A stretch of DNA of 64,000 nt, taken from the NCBI RefSeq assembly GCF_000002985.6, contig NC_003282.8, positions 11,594,001 through 11,658,000 of the forward strand, written 5' to 3'. A program made the position numbers and the translations under genes. This document shows, in pieces, positions 44,319 through 54,785 of this stretch (within the stretch, counting starts at the first letter, position 1; the number at the start of each line of letters is the position of its first letter). The stretch comes from Caenorhabditis elegans. Lineage: Eukaryota; Nematoda; Chromadorea; Rhabditida; Rhabditidae. The notes beneath the pieces are model-generated. The model worked only from the letters and a program-made list of their open reading frames with translations, had not been told where the DNA came from and searched no databases.

Positions 44319-46001
44319 ATGTACAATGATGATGAAGACGATGTTCCTCAAGGACCGCCAGCAGCTAAACAAGGTAAAACATTTATTTTAGGATGTTAAA
44401 ATGTGTACCTTATTAAAATAAATTTTCAGCCAAACCAATGCATAATATCCAGATGGCGTTCATGCAATCTCAGCTGGCTCAACGAAAAGCAGCGTTGCAG
44501 CAACAAGCAGCGGTGAGTATCATATTTGCACTGAAATTAGAAAAATTAACAAAAAGAACAAAAAGATAGTTTTCTATTCCCAGACGCGAATTTTTCGATT
44601 TTTGCGGTAAAAGTACCCGTTCGTGACATGACAAAAGTTTGAAAAATGCAACAAAAAAAAACTTTAAACTCGTTGCTGTGAAATTTTAACCAATTGTTAT
44701 ATATAGGAATGTCTAGTTTTACAATTAAATAAAAATCATATCAAAAACTCGAAAATTTCAATAAAAATTCATGAATTTTTACAAATTATGACAAAAATTG
44801 AAAAATCGATTAAAAAAATTACAGTACTGTTTAAAGGGGCACACCGTTTTGTTTTGTAATTCAAATTTGTCGTGCCGAGACCGGGTTCCGTATTTTTGGG
44901 TCTGGGTAACAAAGTCTGCATATTGAATAATATTTTTTATTGGAATAGTTAAAAAACAAAAATATTTTCAGAGACAAAAACTAGTGAAATCATCGGCACC
45001 ACCTCCAGTCATCGATCTTTCGACTCGAAATCGAACGATTACAACTGCAGTAACATCGAAATCCTTCCAACCTATTCGTGCAAATCCAGTTTCCGACAAT
45101 ATCAGTTTTCTTCCAAAAGCTGCCACCGATGAAAGTGTTATGCTATTCGGAGAAGAGCATGTCAAATGTGAATATTATCCAATGACACCCAATAACTATG
45201 AAGTCGTTGCAAAAGAGATAAATGACAGGAAACAACGAGAAAAAACTGCTAGAGAAGTGGCGAAACGGTTACAACGTGAACATGAAGAAGAAGATAAAAA
45301 ACGATCGAAAGGAGCTGCTATTGCTCCACCGACAATGCTCATGGAACCCGAACCGGAAGTGATTAAAAATACAAATGAAAACCAGGATGAGAAGCCACAT
45401 TCTTCATTTATGCCACCACCTTCATTTCTTCCTGCTTTTGGTAAAGCTACGAGCAGAGGACTCGGAATTGCTGCAAATATTATGAAAAGACATGGATATA
45501 AGGAAGGTGCAGGACTTGGAAAATCCGAACAAGGAATGAGTACTGCTTTATCAATTGAGAAAACTGGAGTTCGTGGTGGAAATATTGTTGCTGAAGCTCC
45601 AAAGGCTCCGACGTTCGCCACTAATTCGATGGAAGCAGTACAAAATGCAACGAAGATTCTTCAATTATGGAATCTGACGGATTTATCGGAAGTTTCGGGT
45701 GAAGAAGGCAAAAAAGAATTTGCTGATGAGATAAAAGAAGAAATGGAAAAATGTGGACAAGTTGTGAATGTGATTGTTCATGTGGTAAGCTCTTTTTCGA
45801 ATGAAAAAACATTGTATAATTGACATAAAATTGCAGGATGAGTCTCAAGAAGAGGATCGCCAAGTTCGGGTGTTTGTTGAATTCACCAACAATGCTCAAG
45901 CTATCAAAGCCTTCGTTATGATGAATGGAAGATTCTTTGGCGGAAGATCCGTATCGGCTGGTTTCCAAAACGTTTCCGACTATAACAATCGGGAATTTTG
46001 A
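44319..46001 (+). CDS. SPF45/RBM17-like splicing factor (G-patch plus UHM)
   Basis: Four exons, 44319-44373, 44430-44512, 44972-45784 and 45837-46001, give 371 residues. The N-terminus MYNDDEDDVPQGPP is followed by a proline-linked region and a charged coiled segment with NDRKQREKTAREVAKRLQRE. The G-patch reads GIAANIMKRHGYKEGAGLGK. The C-terminal atypical RRM is a UHM with the diagnostic R-x-F (NGRFFGGRSVSAGF), matching human SPF45 RYFGGR. SPF45 binds ULM peptides of U2AF65/SF3b155 and influences 3' splice-site choice. The 459-base third intron contains a dispersed CTCGCC-class repeat (near 44845-44900). I recall it as F58B3.7. Confidence 0.92.
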
Positions 46002-46300
46002 TCTCTCTTGGCCAAGCTTGGACTTTTTAAAATTCAGTATTTGATTGCCAAATTTAATTATCAACTTTGTTTAACAGTTTATAAAATATTTTCGTTTAAT
46101 TCTTTTCAGTTCCAAGAAATAAAATTGCAGGATTTTCGTCTGTTCAAATATTTGGAATAATATTATTTGAGAGTGGATACTATTGAAATCTGAACAAATT
46201 GTTGGATAATATACAGTAGAAAGATAGTGAAATACTGAATATTTAGTATTAGGTTTGAGATTCATATAATTAATTTCAAAAGTTACAAGTTTTAATTGAA
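46002..46300. other. Tail-to-tail region between the SPF45-like and transthyretin-like genes
   Basis: Convergent 3' ends. AATAAA at 46118-46123 on the plus strand is a likely polyadenylation signal for the SPF45-like gene. The rest is AT-rich and without features. Confidence 0.55.
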
Positions 46301-46997
46301 TTATACAGAGATGGATGAGTCTCCAAAGTCAGAACGTCCTCCGTGAGCAAAGATTTCTCTATTTCCTCCAAACTGTCCTCTGTTTCCTTGTCCGAATGAT
46401 GATCCACCGATTGGACGTCCTCCAAGTCCACCATTCTGAATCTCGAGTTCTTCTCCAGCAAATGAAGTCTCCAAATTCCAAGTTCCAATGTCGAACGACT
46501 TCAAAGCGAGTGATCCTTGATTGGTGTACTGTGGTGGAAGTTGAACAGTCATCTTGCGGAGTCCTGGAGTTGAAGCATCGTCGCAATCGTGATAGATCGT
46601 GAGGAATGGTTGAATAAGGTTCCCATCGAATCCATTTCGTGTGGCACGAAGACGGAAGTTTCCAACAACATCGGTGTTTGTTTCATCGTAGATAATGTTC
46701 TCACGTCCACGGAATCGATCCCAAAGAACAACGCGAACCTGAATGTTTTAAAAATTAAAATAATTAAGATAATATATTAGGCTAGATCCATACCTTATCA
46801 ACTCCAGTTAATCCACAAATAAGCCTTCCTTTCGCCTCGTAGGTAAGCTCTCCGGCTCCGTTTCCTTGGAATCCTCCAGCTCCGGCTGGTCCACCTTCGA
46901 ATCCTCCTGGACCACCAGGTCCACCTCTTCCACGACCATAACCTCCGAATTGAGCAGCAGCGACTGAGAAGAGAGCAAACAAAACAAACGACTTCAT
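46301..46997 (-). CDS. Transthyretin-like (TTR/DUF290) secreted protein with Gly-rich ends
   Basis: Two exons, 46794-46997 and 46301-46738, give 213 residues. A signal peptide (MKSFVLFALFSVAAA) is followed by an unusual Gly/Arg/Pro-rich segment (FGGYGRGRGGPGGPGGF...). The nematode transthyretin-like core follows: AKGRLICGLTGVDKVRVVLWD, then DVVGNFRLRATRNG and LTIYHDCDD. A long Gly-rich, acidic tail (LGGRPIGGSSFGQGNR) ends the protein. Family members are small extracellular proteins; TTR-52, for example, bridges phosphatidylserine on dying cells to CED-1. Most are about 130-150 residues, so the Gly-rich extensions make this one large. The ttr number is not known to me with confidence. Confidence 0.88.
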
Positions 46998-48155
46998 TAT
47001 TACTGAAAGAATGATGAAGAGAACTGTACCATCTCTCTATTTATACTCCTTATCGCTGGACCCTGATGCGCCGCCCATTTTCATATTCAGAGATAGTGGG
47101 AAATTATAAGAGATGCAGAGAATTTGACCTATTCCCACAATTGTGGGAAGAGGCCAATTGAGATAAAATGTATATGGTCTTGTGGTGTTTGAGATGTTGT
47201 ACTCAATGTTTACAGCTAATTTTATGATGATGGCCTCTCGAAGATAATAATGCACCTAGTTGGGAAGGATTGTCAAATATAAGTTGGTACATTTTCTACT
47301 TTAGATTTGCATAGAAACTTCTCTGAATAGACGAAAAAAAATGCTCTGAAAATCGTAGTTTTTCAACAGGAAATATATTGAAATTCAATATAAAATTTTT
47401 GTCAAGGTTGATTGCCAGAGCAATCAGGGGGCCCAGTAAAATATACCGAATATTAAAAGCCTAACAAGGAAAGTTGGAAATGGGTATGATAGAATAGTGT
47501 TACGGATAATCACTCCAAAAAATGTATCTGCTTTTAAAGCTGGTTCGGCCGAGTTGTGACATTTTGAATTTTTCTGAGATCACCTTTATTTAATTGTATT
47601 TTTCAACAAAAAAATCCCGAAAAATTGATATGAATAATTGTAAATAAGCTCATAAATGACAAAATAATCTTTGAAATTAAGCTACAAGACAATTGCCATA
47701 AGATCTGATCATATATATACTTAAAAAAGGAATTTATGGAAACTTCACCTCGAGCCTGCCTACATAAATTCCTACCTATCGCCTGCACGCGCCTATTTCA
47801 GTATGAACTCCAGTTTAGTGTTCGCAGAATTTGCACAAGTTCAATTAAACATTGTTCGTATCGCATGAAGTTTGACACGCACGATTTATAAAGCGGATTG
47901 TCTTGAAGGCAGGTAGGCGCGAAGGCGCAAATATAGAGGCACTAGAATTCATATAAAATAAACATTCAAAAATATAATATTTTTAATCGAAATTCATTAG
48001 GTGTATTACGTGAAACTGTCATTTGTTCCTTTTTTCTAATATTTTTTTATTCAAAAAAATCCACGTCTCTCCATATTTGCCATTTCGCGTTGTATTCTGT
48101 CATTCCTATTCTTTAAATTTCCAAAAGTAGCGAAAATCGCCAGCTTGATTTAAAA
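46998..48155. other. Divergent intergenic region with a GCCTGCCTAC-type repeat
   Basis: The TTR-like promoter lies at the left. A possible TATA-like TATAAATAG (minus strand) sits at about 47036-47044, 40 bases upstream of the start. At 47745-47945 there are inverted, GC-richer blocks (GAGCCTGCCTACATAAATTC and GGCAGGTAGGCGCGAAGGC), members of a dispersed repeat seen repeatedly up to 56.2 kb. No gene supported. Confidence 0.5.
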
Positions 48156-49638
48156 ATGCCGTAAGTTCTTTTTAGACCGATTAAGAGTTCACCATTTAAA
48201 TTTTCCAATTTCAGAAATAAAAATGGTGTCGGAAAAAAATCACCTAGCACATCAAAATCGAGTAACAACAACAAGAGAAGAGAGCCTGAATCTCGTTATG
48301 AAGAGAAAACTGCAGTTCATGGAGGAAAAACAAAATATGAAGAGAAGACGGTTGTTCATGGAGGGAAAACGAAGAATGTCGTTGCAAAGAAGGTTCCGAG
48401 TAAAGCATCAGTCATAGTTGATAAGAAGGCTTCAACGACTGAAACTACAGTTCCGATTACTGTGAAGAAGAGTATGTTGTCAATTAGCACTGCATACGAT
48501 AGAACTGTGACTGAAGAGAAGGAGAAGGAGAAGCCAAAGAAAAAAGAAAAGGAGAAATGGTCAGGAGAAGATGCTTCCATCAAATTTAAAGAACTTAGGT
48601 TCAATCAATCTGAAGGAGGAGTACGACGAGATACAGAAGCTTCCTGTCCAAACCGATGCAAAATGTGGCAATCGCACTCCAGTCGAAATCGTCATACCGA
48701 CTACAAATGCTACGATCACAACCGGATTATTGTTCAGATGTGCAAGGACGATTATATCAATGGATCTAAGATAAATGTGCCACACGTGAGTCTAGATACT
48801 TGAAGGCAATAAGTACCTAAAACCGTTTATTTTTCAGTTCACTCCATCGATATATCTTGTTCAACTTCCGAAAATGGATTCAGTCGATGCAGTAGAGGAA
48901 TTTTGGCGTGTCGTGTTCCATGAGCAATGCCAAACGGTGCATATTATTGCAAGACCAGAAGAACTCACCAACCCAGCAATCGACAAGCTGTTCTGTCAGG
49001 AATCGGGAGCATGGCTCTATGCCAACGGATTTTTCGTCAACACCCGCAAAGTTGAGAAGAAGGAAAATGCGAAAGCAGACATGTTTGTCGTTGAACTTCT
49101 TCCAGAAGGTTGCTCGAATGCTGTCATGTGTAGTGTGTATCTTCATACATACTGGAAGCCTTTGTTTGGACCTGATCGATTCGGTGCACAAATCCGCGCA
49201 GCCCATCAAATTGCTAAGAATGAGAACGGAAACTCACCAACTGTCATTGCTTCTGTGAATGGTTCTGGACGGAATGCTGCGCTTCTTACGTTGGCAGTTG
49301 TTGAGGATCAGTTGACTAGAGGAAAGGAGCCAAAGGTATACTTTTTCCTATAGTTTTCATAAATACTGAACATTATTTTCAGATAAGCGAAATCGTTCGC
49401 ACGATCCGTGAGCAACGCCCCCAGTCCGTTGACTCATACATCCAATATGTATCACTGTACATGGCAACCAACTGGCTGATCAAAACAAAGCTCCCATCTG
49501 GTCATGAAGTCGTTTCAAAGATCAAGAAGTTTAACGAGAAAGCAACACGCTCCCTTCCTGGTTCGATGATGAAGACACCAACTGAAGGTATGCATAACAG
49601 GGTCATTAATTCATTATTTTTGAATTTCAGAACTTTGA
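48156..49638 (+). CDS. Inactive protein tyrosine phosphatase-domain protein
   Basis: Five exons, 48156-48160, 48215-48785, 48838-49335, 49383-49587 and 49631-49638, give 428 residues. The first exon encodes only Met plus two bases. The N-terminal ~115 residues are Lys/Ser/Thr-rich with the repeat YEEKT-VHGGKTK. The PTP domain begins near residue 130 and includes the substrate-loop region (RNRHTDYKCYDHNRI...DDYINGSKI). The P-loop reads ASVNGSGRN where active enzymes have HCSAGIGRT: the nucleophilic Cys is Ser, the Arg is kept, and no WPD motif is visible. It should be catalytically dead and possibly phosphotyrosine-binding. Worms have a large, often sperm-enriched set of such PTP proteins. The last exon adds only EL-stop; intron retention would give a longer tail instead. 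Confidence 0.85.
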
Positions 49639-50200
49639 TGGTGACGGCAGTACTCGACTACAACACTCCTCAATTGAACACTCGCCTTCGGTTTATTTTC
49701 GACAAATAAATTAGTTTTCTTCAATTATTTCGTTTTATGTGCATTTCTCCTTCATTCGTTCGTGCCTGCCTGCCTACCGTCTATTTCAAGAAATCTCATC
49801 CAGTACCTGCTGTTTGAACAATTTAGTTTTGCCCACTTCACTTTTTGAATTGAGTTGAGGGATGAAATTATTTTCGGCGATTTTACAAAACAAGCTATTG
49901 TGATATGTTGATCCAGTATTATTAATTAAAATTTAGTGCCAAAAACACTTATTTAATCCGAAAAAATTTCAAAAGCTCTCTGAAATTTAAATTAAGGCTT
50001 TATATATAATATGCTCTTTTCTTTTTGTATATAAAATGATTCACCACTTTAGGTACCACCAAAAACGTAACATTCTTCCCAATAATACACTACACTGTAC
50101 CCTCCCCCACTATCACTATTCCTTCTCTGTACTGTTTCTCTCTGATACCTCTTTCTATCTAATTTTTTCTTTTGTTTCCATATTTCTATATTATTTTAAA
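49639..50200. other. Intergenic region upstream of prx-2
   Basis: Contains a CGTGCCTGCCTGCCTACCG block at 49762-49780 (dispersed repeat family) and a pyrimidine-rich leader (CCTCCCCCACTATCAC) before the prx-2 ATG. No other gene. Confidence 0.45.
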
Positions 50201-52190
50201 ATGGCTTGTCGTTGTCTTCGAGTTGATCAACTGGATGCTCATGTTCTTGATAGTGAGATTCGATCAATTGCACAAGATTCAGTAGATGATGTTGTCAATC
50301 AAATGCCTCTATGGGTTGCCAGAATTTTTGAAAAATTGAGACCCGAATTAAAAGTTACATTGGAAGCTGTTTTATGGACGCACCGGTTTTCAAGAGGTTT
50401 ACAATAATCTTAACAGAGAATGTTTTAAAAAAAATCAATTTAGGCGCTTCACCTGGTCAAGAACAAATGGATATTGCATACGCGGGATATACTCCAAAAT
50501 TGATAACTAGTCATTTTATGGTTGAAGTAATTGTTCCATATTTAACACGACGAATGTCAGAATTGAGTGGAAGAATTGATATTTCCAGAATGTATTCTAA
50601 GATTGAGGCAATTTATGAAGTAAGTTTTTTTTGTATCTTTCTATTTTCTAGAAGAGTCTGCTCAACTTCAGCGGCTCAAATCGCGATTTATCTCGTTTTG
50701 TCAAAATTGTCAACTGTTAAAATATTTGTTATTCATTTTCCTATATATAGGCTTATACTTAATCATATATTGCTCTATATAACTACTCATAGATATTCCA
50801 TTCTCCCTGTCATGCATGATCATGTATGATTTCTTCGTTTTCATGTCTATGAACTTAAATGACGCCTGCCTGCCTTCCTACGTCGCATTTTCTGCATTTT
50901 GAAGTCAATTAAGCTGTTTGCATAGTGAACATATTGCTTTAAAAAGTTAGAAGTTCAGTGCGCGTGTAGGTCCCAAAAGTAGGCGTAGGTCGCTTTGAAA
51001 GCAGATCGGCAGGCATCATGGAACTGCGGGATTAAAATACAAACTTCAAATTGTCTTACAAGTTCTCAAAAATTTACTAAGTTAGCTTTGTTTGAACATT
51101 ATCTGTTTTGTTGTTTTTTTAAAGGAATTTGAACCATTATTCAATAATGAGCAATAGCTATGTACATAAAATTTCGTTCAGACAAAATAATCCCCACTAG
51201 TTTCAATTAAAAAAATAATTCAAAAAATGAGCGGACGTACGAAGAATTTGACAACCTATATATAATATGATTCAATTTTTTTTGAAAAATATTGAAGTTT
51301 TCATAATATCCAAATCCAACTCCTAAATCTAATCTATAAACATTTTCCAGCTCGGCAGCCTTCTCCATTTTCTCTATTTCCTTCGATCAGGTGGTCATTC
51401 TACAATAACTGAAAGCATTTTTTCTCTTCGTAACTGGAACAACCATCAACCAACGATATGTAAGTGAAAAGGTGGCACAAAGAGCAGTCAAAAACAAGCA
51501 TCTTCTTTATCAGTTTTCCTTGTTTTCGATCTCATCCTTCTTCTCCAAAAAATGTGTTGTGTAATAGACTTGTGTTCATCTTATCACTTCAAGAAAGAGA
51601 AGAAGAGAAAGATTTACTGACAGAGTCGAGGAAAAATAGGTTTAGAGATTACAATTAGTTTGAAGATTAGATACTGAAAGGAAGAATTTTTGAGAAAAAT
51701 GAAAAATATAAAATACATTGCAGGGTAAGAAAATCGAGATTCAGAATTATAATACAGTATCAAAAATGACGTTTCGAAAACATGAAATGTTCAGATTCAG
51801 TTCTGATGACAATATTAAAATAATCAAAAAAATCAAAAAAAAATTACAGCTTCGATCAACTACGACACTCAGAATCGGGAACTTATGTGGCACGCGTTTC
51901 GTGACGTCATCCTCCTCACATACCCATTCATTGAAAAAGCCCGCCAACGAATTGTCAAAAAACAGAAATTGGATCGAAAATTCACATCTTCGATAGGATC
52001 ATCTGATATTGAATGTGTTGTGTGTGACAAGCCGTCAGTAATTCCTATGGTTGGGCAGAAGTGTGGACACGTGGCATGTTATACGTGTATTGCCACGTCA
52101 CGAAACATGACGTGTCCATTGTGCTCAGAAAATGCTGAGCCAATGGAGTTCTTGGCGAAAAAGTTGAAGAATCCGATTCTGATTGAATAG
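50201..52190 (+). CDS. prx-2: Peroxin-2, RING-finger peroxisome biogenesis factor
   Basis: Four exons, 50201-50396, 50444-50619, 51351-51459 and 51850-52190, give 273 residues. The N-terminus MACRCLRVDQLDAHVLDSE matches the PEX2 start (V.QLDA..LD). The Pex N-terminal helices carry the PGQ motif (GASPGQEQMDIAY), and exon 3 gives LGSLLHFLYFLRSGGHSTI. The C-terminal RING reads CVVC, then CGHVACYTCI and CPLC (C3HC4 type). PEX2, with PEX10 and PEX12, forms the peroxisomal membrane ubiquitin ligase that recycles PEX5. The 731-base second intron carries a dispersed GCCTGCCTGCC repeat. I recall ZK809.7. Confidence 0.93.
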
Positions 52191-53511
52191 TAGTTGTACA
52201 AATTGCATTGAGAAATTGATGAGAAATGAAGGAGAGCAAAGAAAACGGGTTGAATGAAGAGTTTTGTCGAAATACCTGAAATTTTTTTTGTTAATTGATC
52301 AATAAATTATTTGGCTCTAAAATAATTGTTCTGGGTTCTCCCTAATAATTAGATGTTTCATGATAGGCAGACGCATCTTTGGGCGTGTCTGCCTACGTGC
52401 CTGCCTATTTTCTGGAATTTCAGTAGGCAAGAAAGCAGGCAAACCTCATTGCTCAATTTTAGCTGACCATTCCTCGATTTCCTTTGTTTTATCAAATTAG
52501 TATCAACTGACAAAGCATTTATCATTTCTTTCTCCACAGTTGATTATTTTTTTTGAAATCTCTAAAATGTGCCAAGATATGAGTTGTAGTAATGGAGGCA
52601 CTAGACTAATTGAATTAATACGGTGTTTCTTACTGTTAGCGGTAGAAGTGTTTCTTCAAAACTTTTACATTTGATTATTTTCTTTGTAATAAGACAATTT
52701 TTCAATTGAATATAAAAATCCAATTTTTTTTGAAATGTGTGAGTTGTAAAACTCGAATTGAATAAAAACATTTTTGAAACTTCATAGTTTTTCATACATA
52801 TAAATTTTTGAATTTTAAACTAGAGTTGTACAATAAAATTAAGATGTAATGGCTTCCTTGGCTCTGGTTTTCTCGAAAAGTTGAATTTTAAAAGTTAACG
52901 CCTACAAAATAGAATAGCTCGCCCCCGCTTGAAATGGGGAATGCCTATTTCTGGAAGCCAATTTTACAAAATTAATTGATTGTTTATCACTCGGTATTGT
53001 TTCTTGTTGTGCTTTGTTTTCGAAATGTGCCATTTTATGAGTGAAAACTGGAAAAATATAGCAGTTGTTGTGTGGACACAGAATAGAGAAATAGGTGATT
53101 GCACTTGCGAATCGTCACGTTTTATGTGCGACAAACAATTCCGACTCACGGCAGCCAGAGATTTTTGAAATAAAAGATAAAGAATGAGGTCATTTCGTAG
53201 ACTATTTCTCCTCTGGGAAGTTTTGCTCCAGGTCAAAGATTACGGAAGTTATGAGGCACACGGGACGAGGAGTTTCATTTTTTTTAAATGACGCTAGTTT
53301 TATTAGTTTCACAATTTTCGAATTTCTAAAAAACTATTAGAAATCTAGAAAATTATTAATTGGGCTAAAAATAATCTAAAAGAAAAATCTTGAAAAGTGG
53401 TACAGGGAGTGTTCGGTTTTTCATGCAACTTACTAGTTCAACTTACCGGTTACAAAAAAAAATCTAGAACGAGTTGATAAACTGATAATGCATTGTTTGA
53501 TATATTTATGT
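52191..53511. other. Intergenic region with dispersed repeats
   Basis: 1.3 kb. AATAAA at 52301-52306 fits the prx-2 3' UTR. At 52364-52445 another inverted GCCTGCCTAC-type repeat occurs (GATAGGCAGACG ... GTCTGCCTACGTGCCTGCC ... AAAGCAGGCAAACC). The remainder is AT-rich; two small open frames near 53 kb on opposite strands are unsupported. Confidence 0.5.
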
Positions 53512-54785
53512 TTAGTGCTCGTTGTGTGATCCACTTGCAGCCATTGCAGACGTGGCAACCATGTAGAGAAGAGAGATAAGACACAGAAGAATGACGACGT
53601 TGACGATGAGAATAAGCGTATTCTTGTCGAAATGAGCCTCGGCGGCCTCGACGATTGAATGCTTACGGGAGTTCACCATTTTTCGATCCTGGAAAGTTAC
53701 AATTGGATTATTATCAACTATTAAGTTGTAAAAAAAGAGTACTAGTTAGAAATAGAGAGAGGAGAGAATTATAAAGTGCGTAAACTAAAAGTGAAACAGG
53801 TGAAATGAAACTAGTAGAATTTTCTAAATTTTCTCCACTTGTATTGTACGTTCCGACAGAGCTCTAGCCTAAAATTGTATTTTGTCAGTTGTAGACAGTT
53901 TTTTTGTTCACTATTATATTTTTGCAAACGAGATATGTTTTCTAAAAACACCTTTATTGTAGATTACATTTTGAACCAAATTCTTAGCCAACTTTAGTAA
54001 CTTTAGAAACGTCAGTCGCAAAAGTACCTACCTCTGTTTGCCTACGTGCCTTTCTACATTCTATATGCACTATGAACTGATTTTTATGTTTATACAGATT
54101 TGATTTCTAAATTTTTCACTTATCCATTTCAGATAACTTATTGAAACTTCAATTAATATATTTTAATTTGATAGAATGATCATAAGAATTTTGACAGCAG
54201 GCACGCGTCCACAACGGTTTACCAAGGTTGGCAACATTATTTGGACAAAGGTAGGATAGTGGAAGGCCTGTTTGAGGTATCAAGTGAGAAAGAAATAGGT
54301 AGATAATTATAGGGATTAATTATTAAAGTATTATATAATCTCACAAATATTTCACATTCGTAGAAATTCGCAGAAATGTTAGTGTTTTAATACGAATATA
54401 AAAGTCGTTGCTCATTTGAAATTGCTCACTAAAGAAATCTAACATAACATAGACACAACGAAGTTTAATTAGATATTTTCTTCTATTTGAAAAACCACCA
54501 TATTCTATAAAAAAATGTGCTAAATTCAACTGCCAAACAAGAAGGCGATCACTTCCTACCGTACTTCCTACGTTAAAACTACTCAGCTTTGCCAGCTTAT
54601 ATCTCGCTCGTCATTTGTTTTATCAAAGCAATTTCAATTGACGAAATATTAATTATTCCCTTGGCTATAGTTTTGCGTTTACTTTATTTTTGCTATTTTT
54701 GAAATTAACTGAGATATAAAGCTTCAAAGTGGAACAGGACTACTCCAAAAACAAAATCAAAACTTACTGTAGTTGACTTCATCAT
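53512..54785 (-). CDS. 64-residue single-pass membrane protein with a micro-exon start
   Basis: The main exon 53512-53688 has a TTTCCAG acceptor and encodes MVNSRKHSIVEAAEAHFDKN, then a strong hydrophobic helix (LILIVNVVILLCLISLLYMV) and a short polar tail (ASGSHNEH), stop TAA. An 18-base exon at 54768-54785 (MMKSTT) with a perfect GTAAGT donor joins in frame through DRK to the main exon, giving 64 residues. If the first exon is not used, the internal ATG at 53677-53679 gives 55 residues. The orientation is probably N-terminus in the cytosol, by the positive-inside rule. I recognise no family. The 1.08 kb intron contains two more GCCTAC-type repeats. Biased, clean codon use argues that the main exon is real. 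Confidence 0.75.

Noticed and set aside
49461-49709. Alternative 3' end of the PTP-like gene reading through the last intron
   Set aside because: The intron has good donor and acceptor sequences; retention is possible but not needed, so the spliced EL-stop end was kept.
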